A stretch of 64,000 nucleotides of DNA from Mycobacterium sp. GA-1199 (GCF_001500045.1 NZ_LQIX01000054.1:62001-126000), one strand, 5' to 3'; shown: positions 34,634 to 44,211, numbered from the stretch's first letter. Notes: generated from the letters alone by a model not told the origin. A program made the numbers and translations.

Positions 34634-35613
34634 CCGCGCCGCCGCAACCACCGCCTTACGGCGGATACTCGCTGGGCTGTCCACCGTATCCGCCGCCCAG
34701 GCAGACCAACTCGCTGGCCGTCGCGGCGCTGGTGTGCGCGTTCGTGTTCGCGCCGCTGGGCATCGTGTTCGGGCACGTGTCGCTGTCGCAGATCAAGAAG
34801 TCCGGCGAGGACGGCCGCGGGCTGGCGATCGCGGGGCTGGTCATCGGGTATCTGGTGACGATCTTGGCGGTGCTGGTCGTCGTCGTCAGCGTCGTCGTCC
34901 TCGCGGCGGTAGGGCGCGACCTCGCGAGGTTCGACGCTGTAATTCCCGACGACACCGCCACAGGGGGCTTGGCGGTCGACGAACTCCCGAAGTTCGACCC
35001 TCCCGCGACACTCGGGTCGAACTGCCAGTACCTGCGGAGCCCCGAACCGTCGAGCGAGCCGGCCACGCCGCCGCGCACGGGCCGCGTGCCGACGAACCCC
35101 GCACGCGTCAGCGCAAGCGTCACCACCAACCAGGGCAACATCGGCCTGCAGCTGGACAACGCCAAGGCCCCGTGTACGGTCAACAACTTCGCCAGCCTCG
35201 CCCAGCAGGGCTTCTTCGACGACACCCCCTGCCACCGGCTGACGACGGCCGTGCATCTCGGGGTATTGCAGTGTGGCGACCCCACTGGCACCGGCACCGG
35301 CGGACCCGGGTACCAGTTCCCGAACGAATACCCGACCAACCAGTACCGGTTAAGCGATCCTGCGCTCCGATCGCCGGTCCGCTATCCGCGCGGGACGCTG
35401 GCGATGGCCAACGCGGGGGTCGGCACCAATGGCAGCCAGTTCTTCCTCGTCTACGAGGACTCGCAGCTTCCGCCGACGTACACGGTGTTCGGCACGATCG
35501 ACCAGACCGGTCTGGCGACGCTGGACAAGATCGCGGCGGAGGGAGTCGCCGACGGCAGCGAGGACGGCAAGCCCGTCGCCGACGTCGTCGTCGAGTCGAT
35601 CCGACTGGACTGA
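34630..35613 (+). CDS. Second cyclophilin, with N-terminal DUF4190 membrane region
   Basis: A 327-residue fusion. A Pro/Tyr-rich tail resembling that of its upstream neighbour (MTAPPQPPPYGGYS) leads into a DUF4190-like pair of TMs (about residues 28-50 and 66-95) separated by HVSLSQIKKSGEDGRGLAIAG. A linker and a cyclophilin domain (about 150-327) follow, with FDDTPCHRL, LQCGDPTGTGTGGPGY and NGSQFFLVYE. It is a paralogue of the ppiB product two genes upstream. The ATG overlaps the stop of the SecD-head gene (ATGA). The isomerase domain should face outside the cytoplasmic membrane. Confidence 0.92.
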   Translation: MTAPPQPPPYGGYSLGCPPYPPPRQTNSLAVAALVCAFVFAPLGIVFGHVSLSQIKKSGEDGRGLAIAGLVIGYLVTILAVLVVVVSVVVLAAVGRDLARFDAVIPDDTATGGLAVDELPKFDPPATLGSNCQYLRSPEPSSEPATPPRTGRVPTNPARVSASVTTNQGNIGLQLDNAKAPCTVNNFASLAQQGFFDDTPCHRLTTAVHLGVLQCGDPTGTGTGGPGYQFPNEYPTNQYRLSDPALRSPVRYPRGTLAMANAGVGTNGSQFFLVYEDSQLPPTYTVFGTIDQTGLATLDKIAAEGVADGSEDGKPVADVVVESIRLD

Positions 35614-35617
35614 GCGA

Positions 35618-35911
35618 CTACTCGGCCGGCGCGGTCTCGATGTAGAACTCGACGTCCTCGCCCTCGACTTTGGTGACCCGCATGTTCGCGGTGTACGGCA
35701 TCCCTTCGGGTCCAGTGAACGTGCATTCGAACTTCGCGCCTTCTTTGGCCTCGACGTCCTCGGGGCACTTCACGTCGGTCGGTGTGAAGCCGGTCTGCTC
35801 GGAGACGAGGTTGACGACGGACTGAGCAGCGGCTTCCGGTTTGATCGTCGACCCGCAACCAGCCACCGCGAGTCCCAGAGAGGCGAGAAGGACGAATACC
35901 GCGGGCCGCAT
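35618..35911 (-). CDS. DUF4333 family lipoprotein
   Basis: A 97-residue lipoprotein with the lipobox LAVAGC (cysteine at residue 19) and a small mature domain typical of DUF4333: conserved VVNLVSEQTGFTPTDVKCPEDVEAKEG split by a short loop, then FECTFTGPEG. The two mature cysteines probably form a disulfide. Function unknown; such proteins are common in mycobacterial envelopes. It converges on the cyclophilin operon with a 4-bp gap. Confidence 0.85.
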   Translation of the reverse strand: MRPAVFVLLASLGLAVAGCGSTIKPEAAAQSVVNLVSEQTGFTPTDVKCPEDVEAKEGAKFECTFTGPEGMPYTANMRVTKVEGEDVEFYIETAPAE

Positions 35912-35968
35912 CGTCGCAGTATCCCAGAACGAGCAAAAATTGACGCGCTTCAGCGAAATTTGCGGGCT

Positions 35969-36046
35969 ACGCCGCTTCTGCCCGATTGCGGCTCACGCCG
36001 CTTCTGCCCGATTGCGGCTCACGCCGCTTCTGCCCGATTGCGGCTC
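35969..36046. repeat. Three tandem copies of a 26-bp unit at the 3' end of rel
   Basis: Three identical 26-base copies start at 35969, 35995 and 36021, each beginning ACGCCGCTTCTGCCCG. The repeat continues partially to about 36053, inside the last codons of rel. The rel stop codon (36045-36047) falls at the end of copy three. It looks like a minisatellite that could vary in copy number between strains. Confidence 0.92.
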
Positions 36047-38399
36047 ACGCCGCGGACGTAACCCGGTAGACGTCGTACACGCCCTCCACATTGCGCACGA
36101 CATTGAGCACATGGCCCAGGTGCTTGGGGTCACCCATCTCGAAGGTGAACCGACTGATGGCCACCCGGTCGTTGGACGTCGTCACCGATGCGGACAGGAT
36201 GTTGACCTTCTCGTCGGCCAACACCCGCGTCACATCCGACAGCAACCGGTGCCGGTCGAGCGCCTCGACCTGGATGGCGACCAGGAACACCGACGACGGC
36301 GACGGCGCCCACTTCACGTCGATGATCCGCTCCGACTGCTGCTGCAGCGACCCGGCGTTCGTGCAGTCGGTGCGGTGCACGCTGACCCCGCCGCCGCGGG
36401 TGACGAAACCCAAGATGTTGTCGCCGGGCACCGGCGTGCAGCACTTGGCGAGCTTGGTCAGCACACCGGGAGCACCCGGCACGGCCACCCCGACGTCGTC
36501 GTTGGTGCGCTGACGCACCGGCATCGTCGCGGGCGTCGAACGTTCGGCGAGCTCGTCGGAGGCCTCCTCGTCGCCACCGACCTGGGCGACCAGCCGCTGC
36601 ACAACGTGCCGTGCCGAGACATGCCCCTCGCCCACCGCGGTGTAGAGCGCCGAGACGTCGACGTACCGCAGTTCGCGCGCCAGCGCCCCCATCGACTCGG
36701 CGTTCATCAAGCGCTGCAACGGAAGTCCGCCGCGACGAACCTCGCGGGCGATGGCGTCCTTACCGGCTTCGAGCGCCTCCTCGCGGCGTTCCTTGGCGAA
36801 CCACTGCCGGATCTTGGCTTTCGCGCGCGGCGAGACCACGAAGGTCTGCCAGTCGCGCGACGGTCCGGCGTTCAGCGCTTTCGACGTGAAAACCTCGACC
36901 ACTTCCCCGTTTTCGAGCTTGCGCTCCAACGCGACGAGGCGGCCGTTCACCCGTGCGCCGATACAGCGGTGACCGACCTCGGTGTGCACCGCATAGGCGA
37001 AGTCCACCGGCGTCGACCCGGTCGGCAGCGTGATGACATCACCCTTGGGGGTGAAGACGAAGATCTCCTGCACCGCAAGGTCGTAGCGCAGCGATTCGAG
37101 GAACTCACCAGGGTCGGCGGCCTCTCGCTGCCAGTCCAGAAGCTGTCGCATCCACGCCATGTCGTCGATCTCTGCCGACGAGTGCTGGTTCGGAACGGCG
37201 TTGCGGCCCTTGGTTTCCTTGTAGCGCCAGTGCGCGGCGATGCCCAGTTCGGCCGTCTTGTGCATGTCGTGGGTGCGGATCTGCACTTCCAGCGGCTTGC
37301 CCTCGGGCCCGACCACGGTGGTGTGCAACGACTGATACACGCCGTAGCGCGGCTGAGCGATGTAGTCCTTGAACCGTCCCGCCATCGGCTGCCACAGCGA
37401 GTGCACGACACCCAAAGCCGCGTAGCAGTCGCGGATCTCGTCGCAGAGGATGCGCACGCCGACGAGGTCGTGAATGTCGTCGAAGTCGCGGCCCTTGACG
37501 ATCATCTTCTGATAGATCGACCAGTAGTGCTTGGGGCGGCCCTCCACCACCGCAGTGATCTTCGACGCGTTGAGCGTCGCGGTGATCTCGGCGCGCACCT
37601 TGGCCAGATACGTGTCGCGCGACGGCGCACGATCGGCGACCAGCCGCACGATCTCCTCGTACTTCTTGGGGTGCAGGATCGCGAAGGCGAGGTCTTCGAG
37701 TTCCCACTTGACCGTCGCCATGCCCAGCCGATGCGCAAGTGGGGCAATGACTTCCAGCGTCTCGCGCGCCTTGCGTTGCTGCTTCTCGGGCGGCAGGAAA
37801 CGCATCGTTCGCATGTTGTGCAGCCGGTCAGCGACCTTGATCACCAGCACGCGCGCATCCCGCGCCATCGCGATGATCATCTTGCGGATGGTCTCGCCCT
37901 CCGCGGCGGTGCCCAGCGCGACCTTGTCCAGCTTGGTGACGCCGTCGACCAGATGGCCGACCTCGGTGCCGAACTCCTCGGTCAACGCTTCCAGGGTGTA
38001 TCCCGTGTCCTCGACCGTGTCGTGCAGCAGCGCCGCGATCAGCGTCGTGGTGTCCATGCCGAGCTCGGCCAGGATGTTGGCCACCGCCAACGGATGGGTG
38101 ATGTAGGGATCACCCGAGCGGCGCAGCTGATCGGCGTGCCGCTGCTCGGCCACCTCGTAGGCCCGCTGCAGCAACTGCAGATTGGCCTTCGGGTAGATCT
38201 CCTTGTGGACGGCGACCAGCGGCTCCAGCACCGGGTTGATCGCGCTGCGCTGCGACGTCATCCGGCGCGCCAACCGGGCTCGCACGCGGCGCGACGCGCT
38301 CGCGGAGGGCTTCGGCATCTCCAGCGGCTGCGTCTCGGGGATCTGGGCGCCGGGCGGCGCTGACTGCACGGCCTGGCCCGTGCCGGGTTCCTCAGCCAT
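36045..38399 (-). CDS. relA: Bifunctional (p)ppGpp synthetase/hydrolase Rel
   Basis: A 784-residue stringent-response enzyme. The HD hydrolase domain shows ITHPLAVANIL, LLHDTVEDTG and ADRLHNMRT (about residues 70-190). The synthetase domain follows with YWSIYQKMIVKGRDFDDIHDLVG and RYGVYQSLHTTV (about 270-390). A TGS domain starts near VFTPKGDVITLPTGSTPVDFAY, and a C-terminal ACT domain ends VYRVTSAA. ATG 38399 was chosen because GGGAGG precedes it. It sits downstream of apt, as in M. tuberculosis (Rv2583c). Its 3' end merges into a 26-bp tandem repeat. Confidence 0.98.
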   Translation of the reverse strand: MAEEPGTGQAVQSAPPGAQIPETQPLEMPKPSASASRRVRARLARRMTSQRSAINPVLEPLVAVHKEIYPKANLQLLQRAYEVAEQRHADQLRRSGDPYITHPLAVANILAELGMDTTTLIAALLHDTVEDTGYTLEALTEEFGTEVGHLVDGVTKLDKVALGTAAEGETIRKMIIAMARDARVLVIKVADRLHNMRTMRFLPPEKQQRKARETLEVIAPLAHRLGMATVKWELEDLAFAILHPKKYEEIVRLVADRAPSRDTYLAKVRAEITATLNASKITAVVEGRPKHYWSIYQKMIVKGRDFDDIHDLVGVRILCDEIRDCYAALGVVHSLWQPMAGRFKDYIAQPRYGVYQSLHTTVVGPEGKPLEVQIRTHDMHKTAELGIAAHWRYKETKGRNAVPNQHSSAEIDDMAWMRQLLDWQREAADPGEFLESLRYDLAVQEIFVFTPKGDVITLPTGSTPVDFAYAVHTEVGHRCIGARVNGRLVALERKLENGEVVEVFTSKALNAGPSRDWQTFVVSPRAKAKIRQWFAKERREEALEAGKDAIAREVRRGGLPLQRLMNAESMGALARELRYVDVSALYTAVGEGHVSARHVVQRLVAQVGGDEEASDELAERSTPATMPVRQRTNDDVGVAVPGAPGVLTKLAKCCTPVPGDNILGFVTRGGGVSVHRTDCTNAGSLQQQSERIIDVKWAPSPSSVFLVAIQVEALDRHRLLSDVTRVLADEKVNILSASVTTSNDRVAISRFTFEMGDPKHLGHVLNVVRNVEGVYDVYRVTSAA

Positions 38400-38482
38400 G
38401 GTCACCTCCCGGTCTGATCGTTCACGCAAGCGCTCATCGGTGTCGACTGCGGCGTCGCAACGTGCGCCTTCGAGGATATCCC

Positions 38483-39019
38483 TCAGACCCGGTACAGCGA
38501 CGTGACCGGCAACGGATCGAGCGCTTCACGGCCGCCCAGCGCGGTCAGCTCGAGCAGCACCGCGGCGCCCGGCACCGAAGCACCCGCGTTCTGCAGCAGC
38601 TTGACCGCCGCGGCGGCGGTGCCGCCGGTGGCCAGCACATCGTCGACGATGAGCACCTTGCGGCCGCCGAGGTCGATCCCGTCGGCCGGAATCTCCAGCG
38701 TGGCCGTGCCGTATTCGAGCGCGTAGGTCTCGCTGAACACCGGCGGCGGTAGCTTGCCGCCCTTGCGGATCGCCAACACACCGGTCCCCAGCCGCAACGC
38801 GACCGCCGCGCCGAGCAAAAAGCCGCGCGCGTCGATGCCCGCCACCAGGTCCGCGCCGCGGGCGATGTCGGCGAGCGCATCGGTGACCGCGGCCAGCCCA
38901 CGCGCGTCGGCCAACAACGGGGTGAGGTCCTTGAACGCGACGCCCGGTTCGGGGAAGTCGGGCACTTCGCGCATCATCCTCGCGATCAGCGTCGAGATGT
39001 CTTCTCCGTCGGCGCTCAC
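38483..39019 (-). CDS. apt: Adenine phosphoribosyltransferase
   Basis: A 178-residue purine-salvage enzyme that makes AMP from adenine and PRPP. The PRPP-binding motif is VLIVDDVLATGGTA (about residue 117); MREVPDFPEPGVAFKDLTPLL is the conserved Apt start. The GTG at 39019 overlaps the stop of the upstream lipoprotein gene (GTGA), so expression is coupled. Linkage of apt to rel is conserved in mycobacteria. Confidence 0.95.
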   Translation of the reverse strand: MSADGEDISTLIARMMREVPDFPEPGVAFKDLTPLLADARGLAAVTDALADIARGADLVAGIDARGFLLGAAVALRLGTGVLAIRKGGKLPPPVFSETYALEYGTATLEIPADGIDLGGRKVLIVDDVLATGGTAAAAVKLLQNAGASVPGAAVLLELTALGGREALDPLPVTSLYRV

Positions 39020-40707
39020 CGGTCCAACACCCAACGGTCCATGTTCCATCCCGCGCCCCACCGCGTCGGACTACTGCTCACAGCGAACATCTTCTTCGAC
39101 GTCAGCACCGTGCGCTGCTGGCGGTACAGCGGCAGCGTCGGCATGTCGGCCCACAGCACCGGGCCACCCTCGCCGAGCAGCCGCGCCATCTCCTTGGGAT
39201 CGTTGGTGATCGCTATCGCCGAGATGACCCGGTCGACCTGCGGATTGGAGTAGCGCGGCAGGTTGTTGCCGTTTCCGGTGTGGAACTGATAGGCGTCCAT
39301 CGCCGACGAGCCGGTCGACCCGCTGCCCGCGGCGCCGCCCGTGCTGGCGATCAGTACGTCGATCTTGTTGTCGCGCAACGACAGTGGGCCCACGGCGTCG
39401 CCCGCAGCGTCTTCGACGGTGATCCCGGCCGGCGCGCACGCCTTGGCGATGGCGCCGACGGTCGCCGCCAACCGCGCGTTCGGGCTCTGATACCCCATGC
39501 GCACGGTCAGGGGGCGCGCGTTGAGCGCCGCCCGGGCGGCGTCGGGGTTGGCCGCGACGAACTGTCCGGGCTCGGGACCGGCCTCGGCCCCGCTGTAGGC
39601 ATCCTCGGTCGCGGGATTGAGCCGCGAATTGGCGATCGGCTGCTCGGCGTTGCGGGCGATCACGTCGCGCGGCGTGCACAGGGCCAGCGCGCGGCGAGCC
39701 GGCGGGGCCGCCAACGGCCCCTGCGGCGCGAAGATCAGCTGTTGGATGCCGGCCGACGGAGCATCCGTGCGCACGTAGTCATCGGGCATGTTCAGCGTGC
39801 CCGATGATCCGGTGGCGATGTCGACGACGTCGTAGGCGCCCTGATTCACGCGCTCCTGGATGTCGGCGCCGCGCGGCCACACGGTGACCTTCTTGGTGAC
39901 CGGCTCGGCGCCCCACCACCTGTCGTTGGCCACCAGCTCCACGGCCCCGTCCTCGGTCACCGAGTCCAGCTTGTAGGGCCCCGACGAGGGAAACCGCTTC
40001 AGGTCGAGATCAGGCTTGAGGTCCCAGCCGGTGTTCCAGACCGCGGCGATGCGCTCCACCGCGGCGCCGTCGTTCTCGAGAATGGCCCGGGTGACTCCGC
40101 CGTCGCCCAAACCCAGTTGGTCGGCGATGACGTGCGACGGCATCATCGACGTCGCGGAGAACAGCTGCCCGAAGTCGACGAAACCACGATCGGGGGCGAA
40201 CGACACCCGCGCCTTCTTCTGCCCCGGCGTGCAGTCCACCGTCGCGATATCGCTGTAGCCCGCGCGGTTGGCCGCGTCGAAGTCCGGGAACCGCCCGGAC
40301 TGCGACGCCCACGCCAACACGACGTCGTCGCAGGTGATTGGTTTGCCGTCGGAGTACACCGCATTCGCGTTGACCTCGTAGTCGAGCACCAGCGGTTGTC
40401 TGCCGACCACCGAGATGGTCCCGAAGTCGTGATCGCCGACGATCTGGCCGTCGGGTCCGTGGTAGTTGAAGCCGGTCAGCACCCGGGCGAACGCCTGCGG
40501 ACCCGCCGAAGCGGCGCCGGCGACGGTGTTGGTGTTGTAGGTGATCAGCGTGCCGTCGACGGCGTAGTCGATGCTGTCGGCAGGGCTGCGCGTGCACGCC
40601 GACGCCAACGACGCCGCGAGCACCAGTACCGCCGCCAGGACACCGCAACGCCGGATCGGGTTCACTGCCCTCGCGGGCTGTGTGCCCGCCCGCTTGCCGG
40701 CGCTCAT
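39016..40707 (-). CDS. Peptide ABC transporter family substrate-binding lipoprotein (Rv2585c-like)
   Basis: A 563-residue lipoprotein of the SBP_bac_5 (oligopeptide/nickel-binding) family. A basic N-terminus and hydrophobic stretch end at the lipobox LASAC (cysteine near residue 38). The mature protein contains GKPITCDDVVLAWASQSGRFPDF, typical of the family, and extends to the normal C-terminus. No permease or ATPase genes are nearby, so it may act alone or with a distant transporter. It sits 3 bp after secF and overlaps apt. Confidence 0.9.
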   Translation of the reverse strand: MSAGKRAGTQPARAVNPIRRCGVLAAVLVLAASLASACTRSPADSIDYAVDGTLITYNTNTVAGAASAGPQAFARVLTGFNYHGPDGQIVGDHDFGTISVVGRQPLVLDYEVNANAVYSDGKPITCDDVVLAWASQSGRFPDFDAANRAGYSDIATVDCTPGQKKARVSFAPDRGFVDFGQLFSATSMMPSHVIADQLGLGDGGVTRAILENDGAAVERIAAVWNTGWDLKPDLDLKRFPSSGPYKLDSVTEDGAVELVANDRWWGAEPVTKKVTVWPRGADIQERVNQGAYDVVDIATGSSGTLNMPDDYVRTDAPSAGIQQLIFAPQGPLAAPPARRALALCTPRDVIARNAEQPIANSRLNPATEDAYSGAEAGPEPGQFVAANPDAARAALNARPLTVRMGYQSPNARLAATVGAIAKACAPAGITVEDAAGDAVGPLSLRDNKIDVLIASTGGAAGSGSTGSSAMDAYQFHTGNGNNLPRYSNPQVDRVISAIAITNDPKEMARLLGEGGPVLWADMPTLPLYRQQRTVLTSKKMFAVSSSPTRWGAGWNMDRWVLDR

Positions 40708-40710
40708 CCC

Positions 40711-41991
40711 CTACCGCCGCCGCGTGTCGCGCTTACCCGACGGACGTCCGGTCCGGCTGCTGGTCGGTCGCACAGGACGCGCCCCCGGCGCGGGTTTGTC
40801 CGGCGGCGGCGTAGTCCGCGTGGCGGCCTCGACACGCGCGGACGCGGTGGCCCCGACGGTCTCGGGCTCGTCGGAGTCTTCGTCCGCTCCCTCTGCTTGG
40901 GAGGCCCTGGCCGCCGCGTTCTTGCGACGGTTCATCACCCGGCGGGTGTGGTTGCGCACAAGGTCGGTGCGCTCGCGCAACGTCACCAGCAGCGGGGTCG
41001 CGAAGAAGATCGACGAGTAGGTACCGACGATGACGCCGACCAACTGCACCAGCGCCAGGTCCATCAGCGTGCCCACGCCCAGCAGCCACACCGCCACGAC
41101 CATCAGCGCCACGATCGGTAACACGGAGATGAGGCTGGTGTTGATGGACCGCATGAAGGTCTGGTTGACGGCGAGGTTGGCGTGTTCGGCGAAGGTGCGT
41201 CTCGTGGTGTGCTCGAAGCCGTGGGTGTTCTCCTCGACCTTGTCGAACACGATGACGGTGTCATAGAGCGAGAAGCCGAGAATCGTGAGCAGGCCGATCA
41301 CCGTGGCCGGGGTGACCTCGAAGCCGACGAGTGAGTAGACGCCGGCGGTGACCACGAGATCGAACACCAGCGTCGCCATCGCCGCGATCGACATGTAGCG
41401 CTCATAGCGCAGCATGATGTAGATGGTCGCCAGCACGAGGAAGACCACCAGCGCGATCAGCGCCTTCTGGGTGATCTGCCCGCCCCACGTCTCCGACACC
41501 GCGGAATCGCTGATGGCCTGCTTGCTGGGCTGCCCGTCCGCCCCCCTGGGCTTGAACGCGTCGAACAGCGCGGTGCGCAGCTCCTCGGTCTCCTCGTTGG
41601 TCAGCGTCTCGGACCGGATCTGCACGGTGGCCGATCCGCCGCTGCCGACCACGACCACCGACTCCGGGCTCTTGCCCAGCGTCTGGCTGAAGACGTCCTC
41701 GACCTGCTGGGTGGTCACGGTGCCCGATTCGGTCGCGGTCGGCATCGACACCTTGGTGCCGCCCTCGAAGTCGATGCCGAAGGTGAAGCCGCGCAGCAGC
41801 ATGCTGGCCAGGCAGACCAGGACGATCGCACCGCTGACCGCGTACCACAGCTTGCGCTTGCCGATGACCTCGAAGGCCCCGGTGCCGGTGTAGAGGCGGA
41901 CGAAGAAGCCGTGGCGAGGCGTGGCGGACTCGAGGTCCGGCGCCTCCACGGCGGTGCTTTGCGGTTCGTCCGATGACTGTTTGGGCGCCAT
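40711..41991 (-). CDS. secF: Protein translocase subunit SecF
   Basis: A 426-residue RND-type membrane protein that, with SecD, uses proton-motive force to pull exported proteins outward. Six TMs are expected; GIDFEGGTKVS near residue 72 and GFSLYDTVIVFDKVEEN near 240 are family hallmarks. The last 80 residues form a basic, Pro/Arg-rich cytosolic tail typical of mycobacterial SecF. It begins 3 bp after secD. Confidence 0.97.
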   Translation of the reverse strand: MAPKQSSDEPQSTAVEAPDLESATPRHGFFVRLYTGTGAFEVIGKRKLWYAVSGAIVLVCLASMLLRGFTFGIDFEGGTKVSMPTATESGTVTTQQVEDVFSQTLGKSPESVVVVGSGGSATVQIRSETLTNEETEELRTALFDAFKPRGADGQPSKQAISDSAVSETWGGQITQKALIALVVFLVLATIYIMLRYERYMSIAAMATLVFDLVVTAGVYSLVGFEVTPATVIGLLTILGFSLYDTVIVFDKVEENTHGFEHTTRRTFAEHANLAVNQTFMRSINTSLISVLPIVALMVVAVWLLGVGTLMDLALVQLVGVIVGTYSSIFFATPLLVTLRERTDLVRNHTRRVMNRRKNAAARASQAEGADEDSDEPETVGATASARVEAATRTTPPPDKPAPGARPVRPTSSRTGRPSGKRDTRRR

Positions 41992-41994
41992 ATG

Positions 41995-43797
41995 TCAGTC
42001 CCGTCCCGTCGCGTGCGCGGCCGCTCGTCGCTCCCTGGCGATCTGTTGCACCGCACCGAGGCCGTTCAGCGAAGGCTTGGCCAGTGTCGGCGACTTCGAC
42101 GCCAGATACACCAGCGGCCACGTCACCAGGAACACCACGACCACGTCGAGGATCGTGGTCAGCCCCAGGGTGAACGCGAAGCCCTTGACCTGTCCGACCG
42201 CGAGGACGTAGAGCACCGCCGCGGCGAGCAGCGTCACCGCGTTGCCGGACACGATCGTCTTGCGGGCCCTCGCCCAACCGCGGGGCACCGCCGACCGGAA
42301 CGAACGCCCTTCGCGGATCTCGTCTTTGATGCGTTCGAAGAACACCACGAACGAGTCGGCCGTCATACCGATACCGATGATCAGACCGGCGATACCGGCG
42401 AGGTCCAGCGTGTAGCCGATCCACCTGCCGAGCAGCACCAGTATCGCGTAAACCATTGCACCGGAAGCGACCAGCGACAGCGCGGTCAACACGCCCAGCA
42501 TCCGGTAGTAGAGCAACGAGTACGCCAACACCAACGCCAGCCCGACCGCACCGGCGATCAGGCCCGCGCGCAGTGACGACAGACCCAATGTGGCGGAGAC
42601 GGTTTCAGCCTCCGACGACTCGAAGGACAACGGCAGCGAACCGTACTTGAGCACGTTGGCCAGCTCGCGGGCCGACTGCTGAGTGAACTGGCCGCTGATC
42701 TGAGTGCGTCCACCCGGGATCGGCTCCCGGATCTCGGGTGCGCTCATCACCTTCGTGTCGAGCACGAACGCGGTCTGCGTCCCGACGTTCGCGGCGGTGA
42801 AATCCGCCCAGATCTTCGCCCCGTCGCTCTTGAACTGGAGGTCGACGACGTACTCACCGCGCTGCTGGTCGAGACCGGAGGTGGCGTCCTGGATCTGCTC
42901 TCCGTTGATGATCGACTTGTCCAGCAGGTACACCTCCCTGCCGTCGGCCGAGCAGGTGATGAGCGGAAGGTTCGGGTCGTCGTTACCCGCGAGCACGTCG
43001 TCCTCGTGGCAGCGCGTGGCTTGGAACTGCAATGCCAGGATCTGAACCTGCTGTTCGGTGCTCTGCCGCAACTGCTTCTCGTCGGCGATGCGCTGCGCGA
43101 GCGGAATGTCCTCGGGGGACGTGGGCGTGGTCGTCGGTTCGGGAGCCTCCGGCGCGGGTGACGGCTCTGGGCTGCCCGGTGTCGGAGGCGGCTCCGGTGC
43201 GGGCTGCGCGGGCGGCTCCTGAGGATACGGACGCGGCTGCGGAGCCGGTGGAGCGGCGGGCTCGGCCGGCGGCTGCTGGCCGGCGGGAGGCTGCTCACCG
43301 GGCGGCGGTTCGGTGCCCGGCATACCCGGAATCACTCCGCCCGGCATCCCGGGAATCGGACCGCCCGGAGGCGCACCCGCAGGCCCCTCCGTCGGCGGCT
43401 GCTCGCCCGGCACCTCGGCGGGCATCACATGCACGACCGGGCGGATGTACAGGCGTGCCGTCTGGCCGAGGTTGCGGGCGTCGCTGCTCTCGCTGCCCGG
43501 AACGGTGATGACGAGGTTGTTGCCGTCGATGATCACCTCGGAGCCCGACACGCCGAGACCGTTGACCCGGTCGTTGATGATCTGCTGCGCCTGGCCCAAC
43601 GCCTCGCGCGTGGGAGGCGACCCGTCGGGCGTGCGGGCGGTGAGGGTGACGCGCGTACCGCCCTGCAGATCAATGCCGAGTTTGGGTTCGGGCTTCTTGT
43701 CTCCGGTCAAAAAGACCAGGCAGTAGGCGCCGACGAGCAACACCAAAAAGAGCGAGAGGTAGCGGGCAGGGTGCACCGGCGTCGAAGACGATGCCAC
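41995..43797 (-). CDS. secD: Protein translocase subunit SecD
   Basis: A 600-residue SecD with one N-terminal TM, KLGIDLQGGTRVTL at about 38-51, and a large P1 domain interrupted by a Pro/Glu/Gly-rich insertion (about residues 135-235). The five-TM bundle follows, with IGIGMTADSFVVFFERIKDE. The proline-rich insertion is normal for mycobacteria. GTG 43797 has GAGGAG upstream, though at a long spacing of about 13 bases. Its P1 head is duplicated in the protein at 33503-34633. Confidence 0.97.
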   Translation of the reverse strand: MASSSTPVHPARYLSLFLVLLVGAYCLVFLTGDKKPEPKLGIDLQGGTRVTLTARTPDGSPPTREALGQAQQIINDRVNGLGVSGSEVIIDGNNLVITVPGSESSDARNLGQTARLYIRPVVHVMPAEVPGEQPPTEGPAGAPPGGPIPGMPGGVIPGMPGTEPPPGEQPPAGQQPPAEPAAPPAPQPRPYPQEPPAQPAPEPPPTPGSPEPSPAPEAPEPTTTPTSPEDIPLAQRIADEKQLRQSTEQQVQILALQFQATRCHEDDVLAGNDDPNLPLITCSADGREVYLLDKSIINGEQIQDATSGLDQQRGEYVVDLQFKSDGAKIWADFTAANVGTQTAFVLDTKVMSAPEIREPIPGGRTQISGQFTQQSARELANVLKYGSLPLSFESSEAETVSATLGLSSLRAGLIAGAVGLALVLAYSLLYYRMLGVLTALSLVASGAMVYAILVLLGRWIGYTLDLAGIAGLIIGIGMTADSFVVFFERIKDEIREGRSFRSAVPRGWARARKTIVSGNAVTLLAAAVLYVLAVGQVKGFAFTLGLTTILDVVVVFLVTWPLVYLASKSPTLAKPSLNGLGAVQQIARERRAAAHATGRD

Positions 43798-43875
43798 GTT
43801 TTGTCAGGTCTCCTCGGAATCGGTTCGTCAGCACCGCAGAGACTACGGGCTCGGGCTGTGAAGATGCCCGCGGAC

Positions 43876-44211
43876 TCAGCCGTCGGTCTTGGTGTTGGGG
43901 CTTTCGGTGAGCTCGGTCGCGGTCGACTCGGGCTCGTCGACCTCGAACTCGTCGTCATCGCTGATGCGGTCGCGCACCGCCAGCTTCATCCAGGTGGTCA
44001 CGACACCGGGCGCGATCTCCAGTTCGACCTCATCGTCGGTGATGCCCTTGACGGTTCCGACCAGACCGGATGTGGTGTGCACACGGTCATCGATCCGGAG
44101 CGATTCGTGCAGGTCGATGGTGGCCTGCATGGCTTTCTTCTGTCGGCGGGACGCGAAGAACATGAATGCGCCCAGCACGATGAGCAGGGGAAGGAAGACA
44201 ACCAAATCCAT
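43876..44211 (-). CDS. yajC: Preprotein translocase subunit YajC
   Basis: A 111-residue one-TM protein that associates with SecDF. The N-terminal TM (about residues 2-19) is followed by ASRRQKKAMQATIDLHESLRIDDRVHTTSGLVGTV, the YajC signature, and an acidic C-terminal tail. It heads yajC-secD-secF-lipoprotein-apt-rel on the minus strand. Confidence 0.95.
   Translation of the reverse strand: MDLVVFLPLLIVLGAFMFFASRRQKKAMQATIDLHESLRIDDRVHTTSGLVGTVKGITDDEVELEIAPGVVTTWMKLAVRDRISDDDEFEVDEPESTATELTESPNTKTDG

Noticed and set aside
35841..38363. 840-codon open frame on the plus strand opposite rel
   Set aside because: It is the antisense shadow of rel in high-GC DNA: repetitive Arg/His/Asp composition and no family resemblance.
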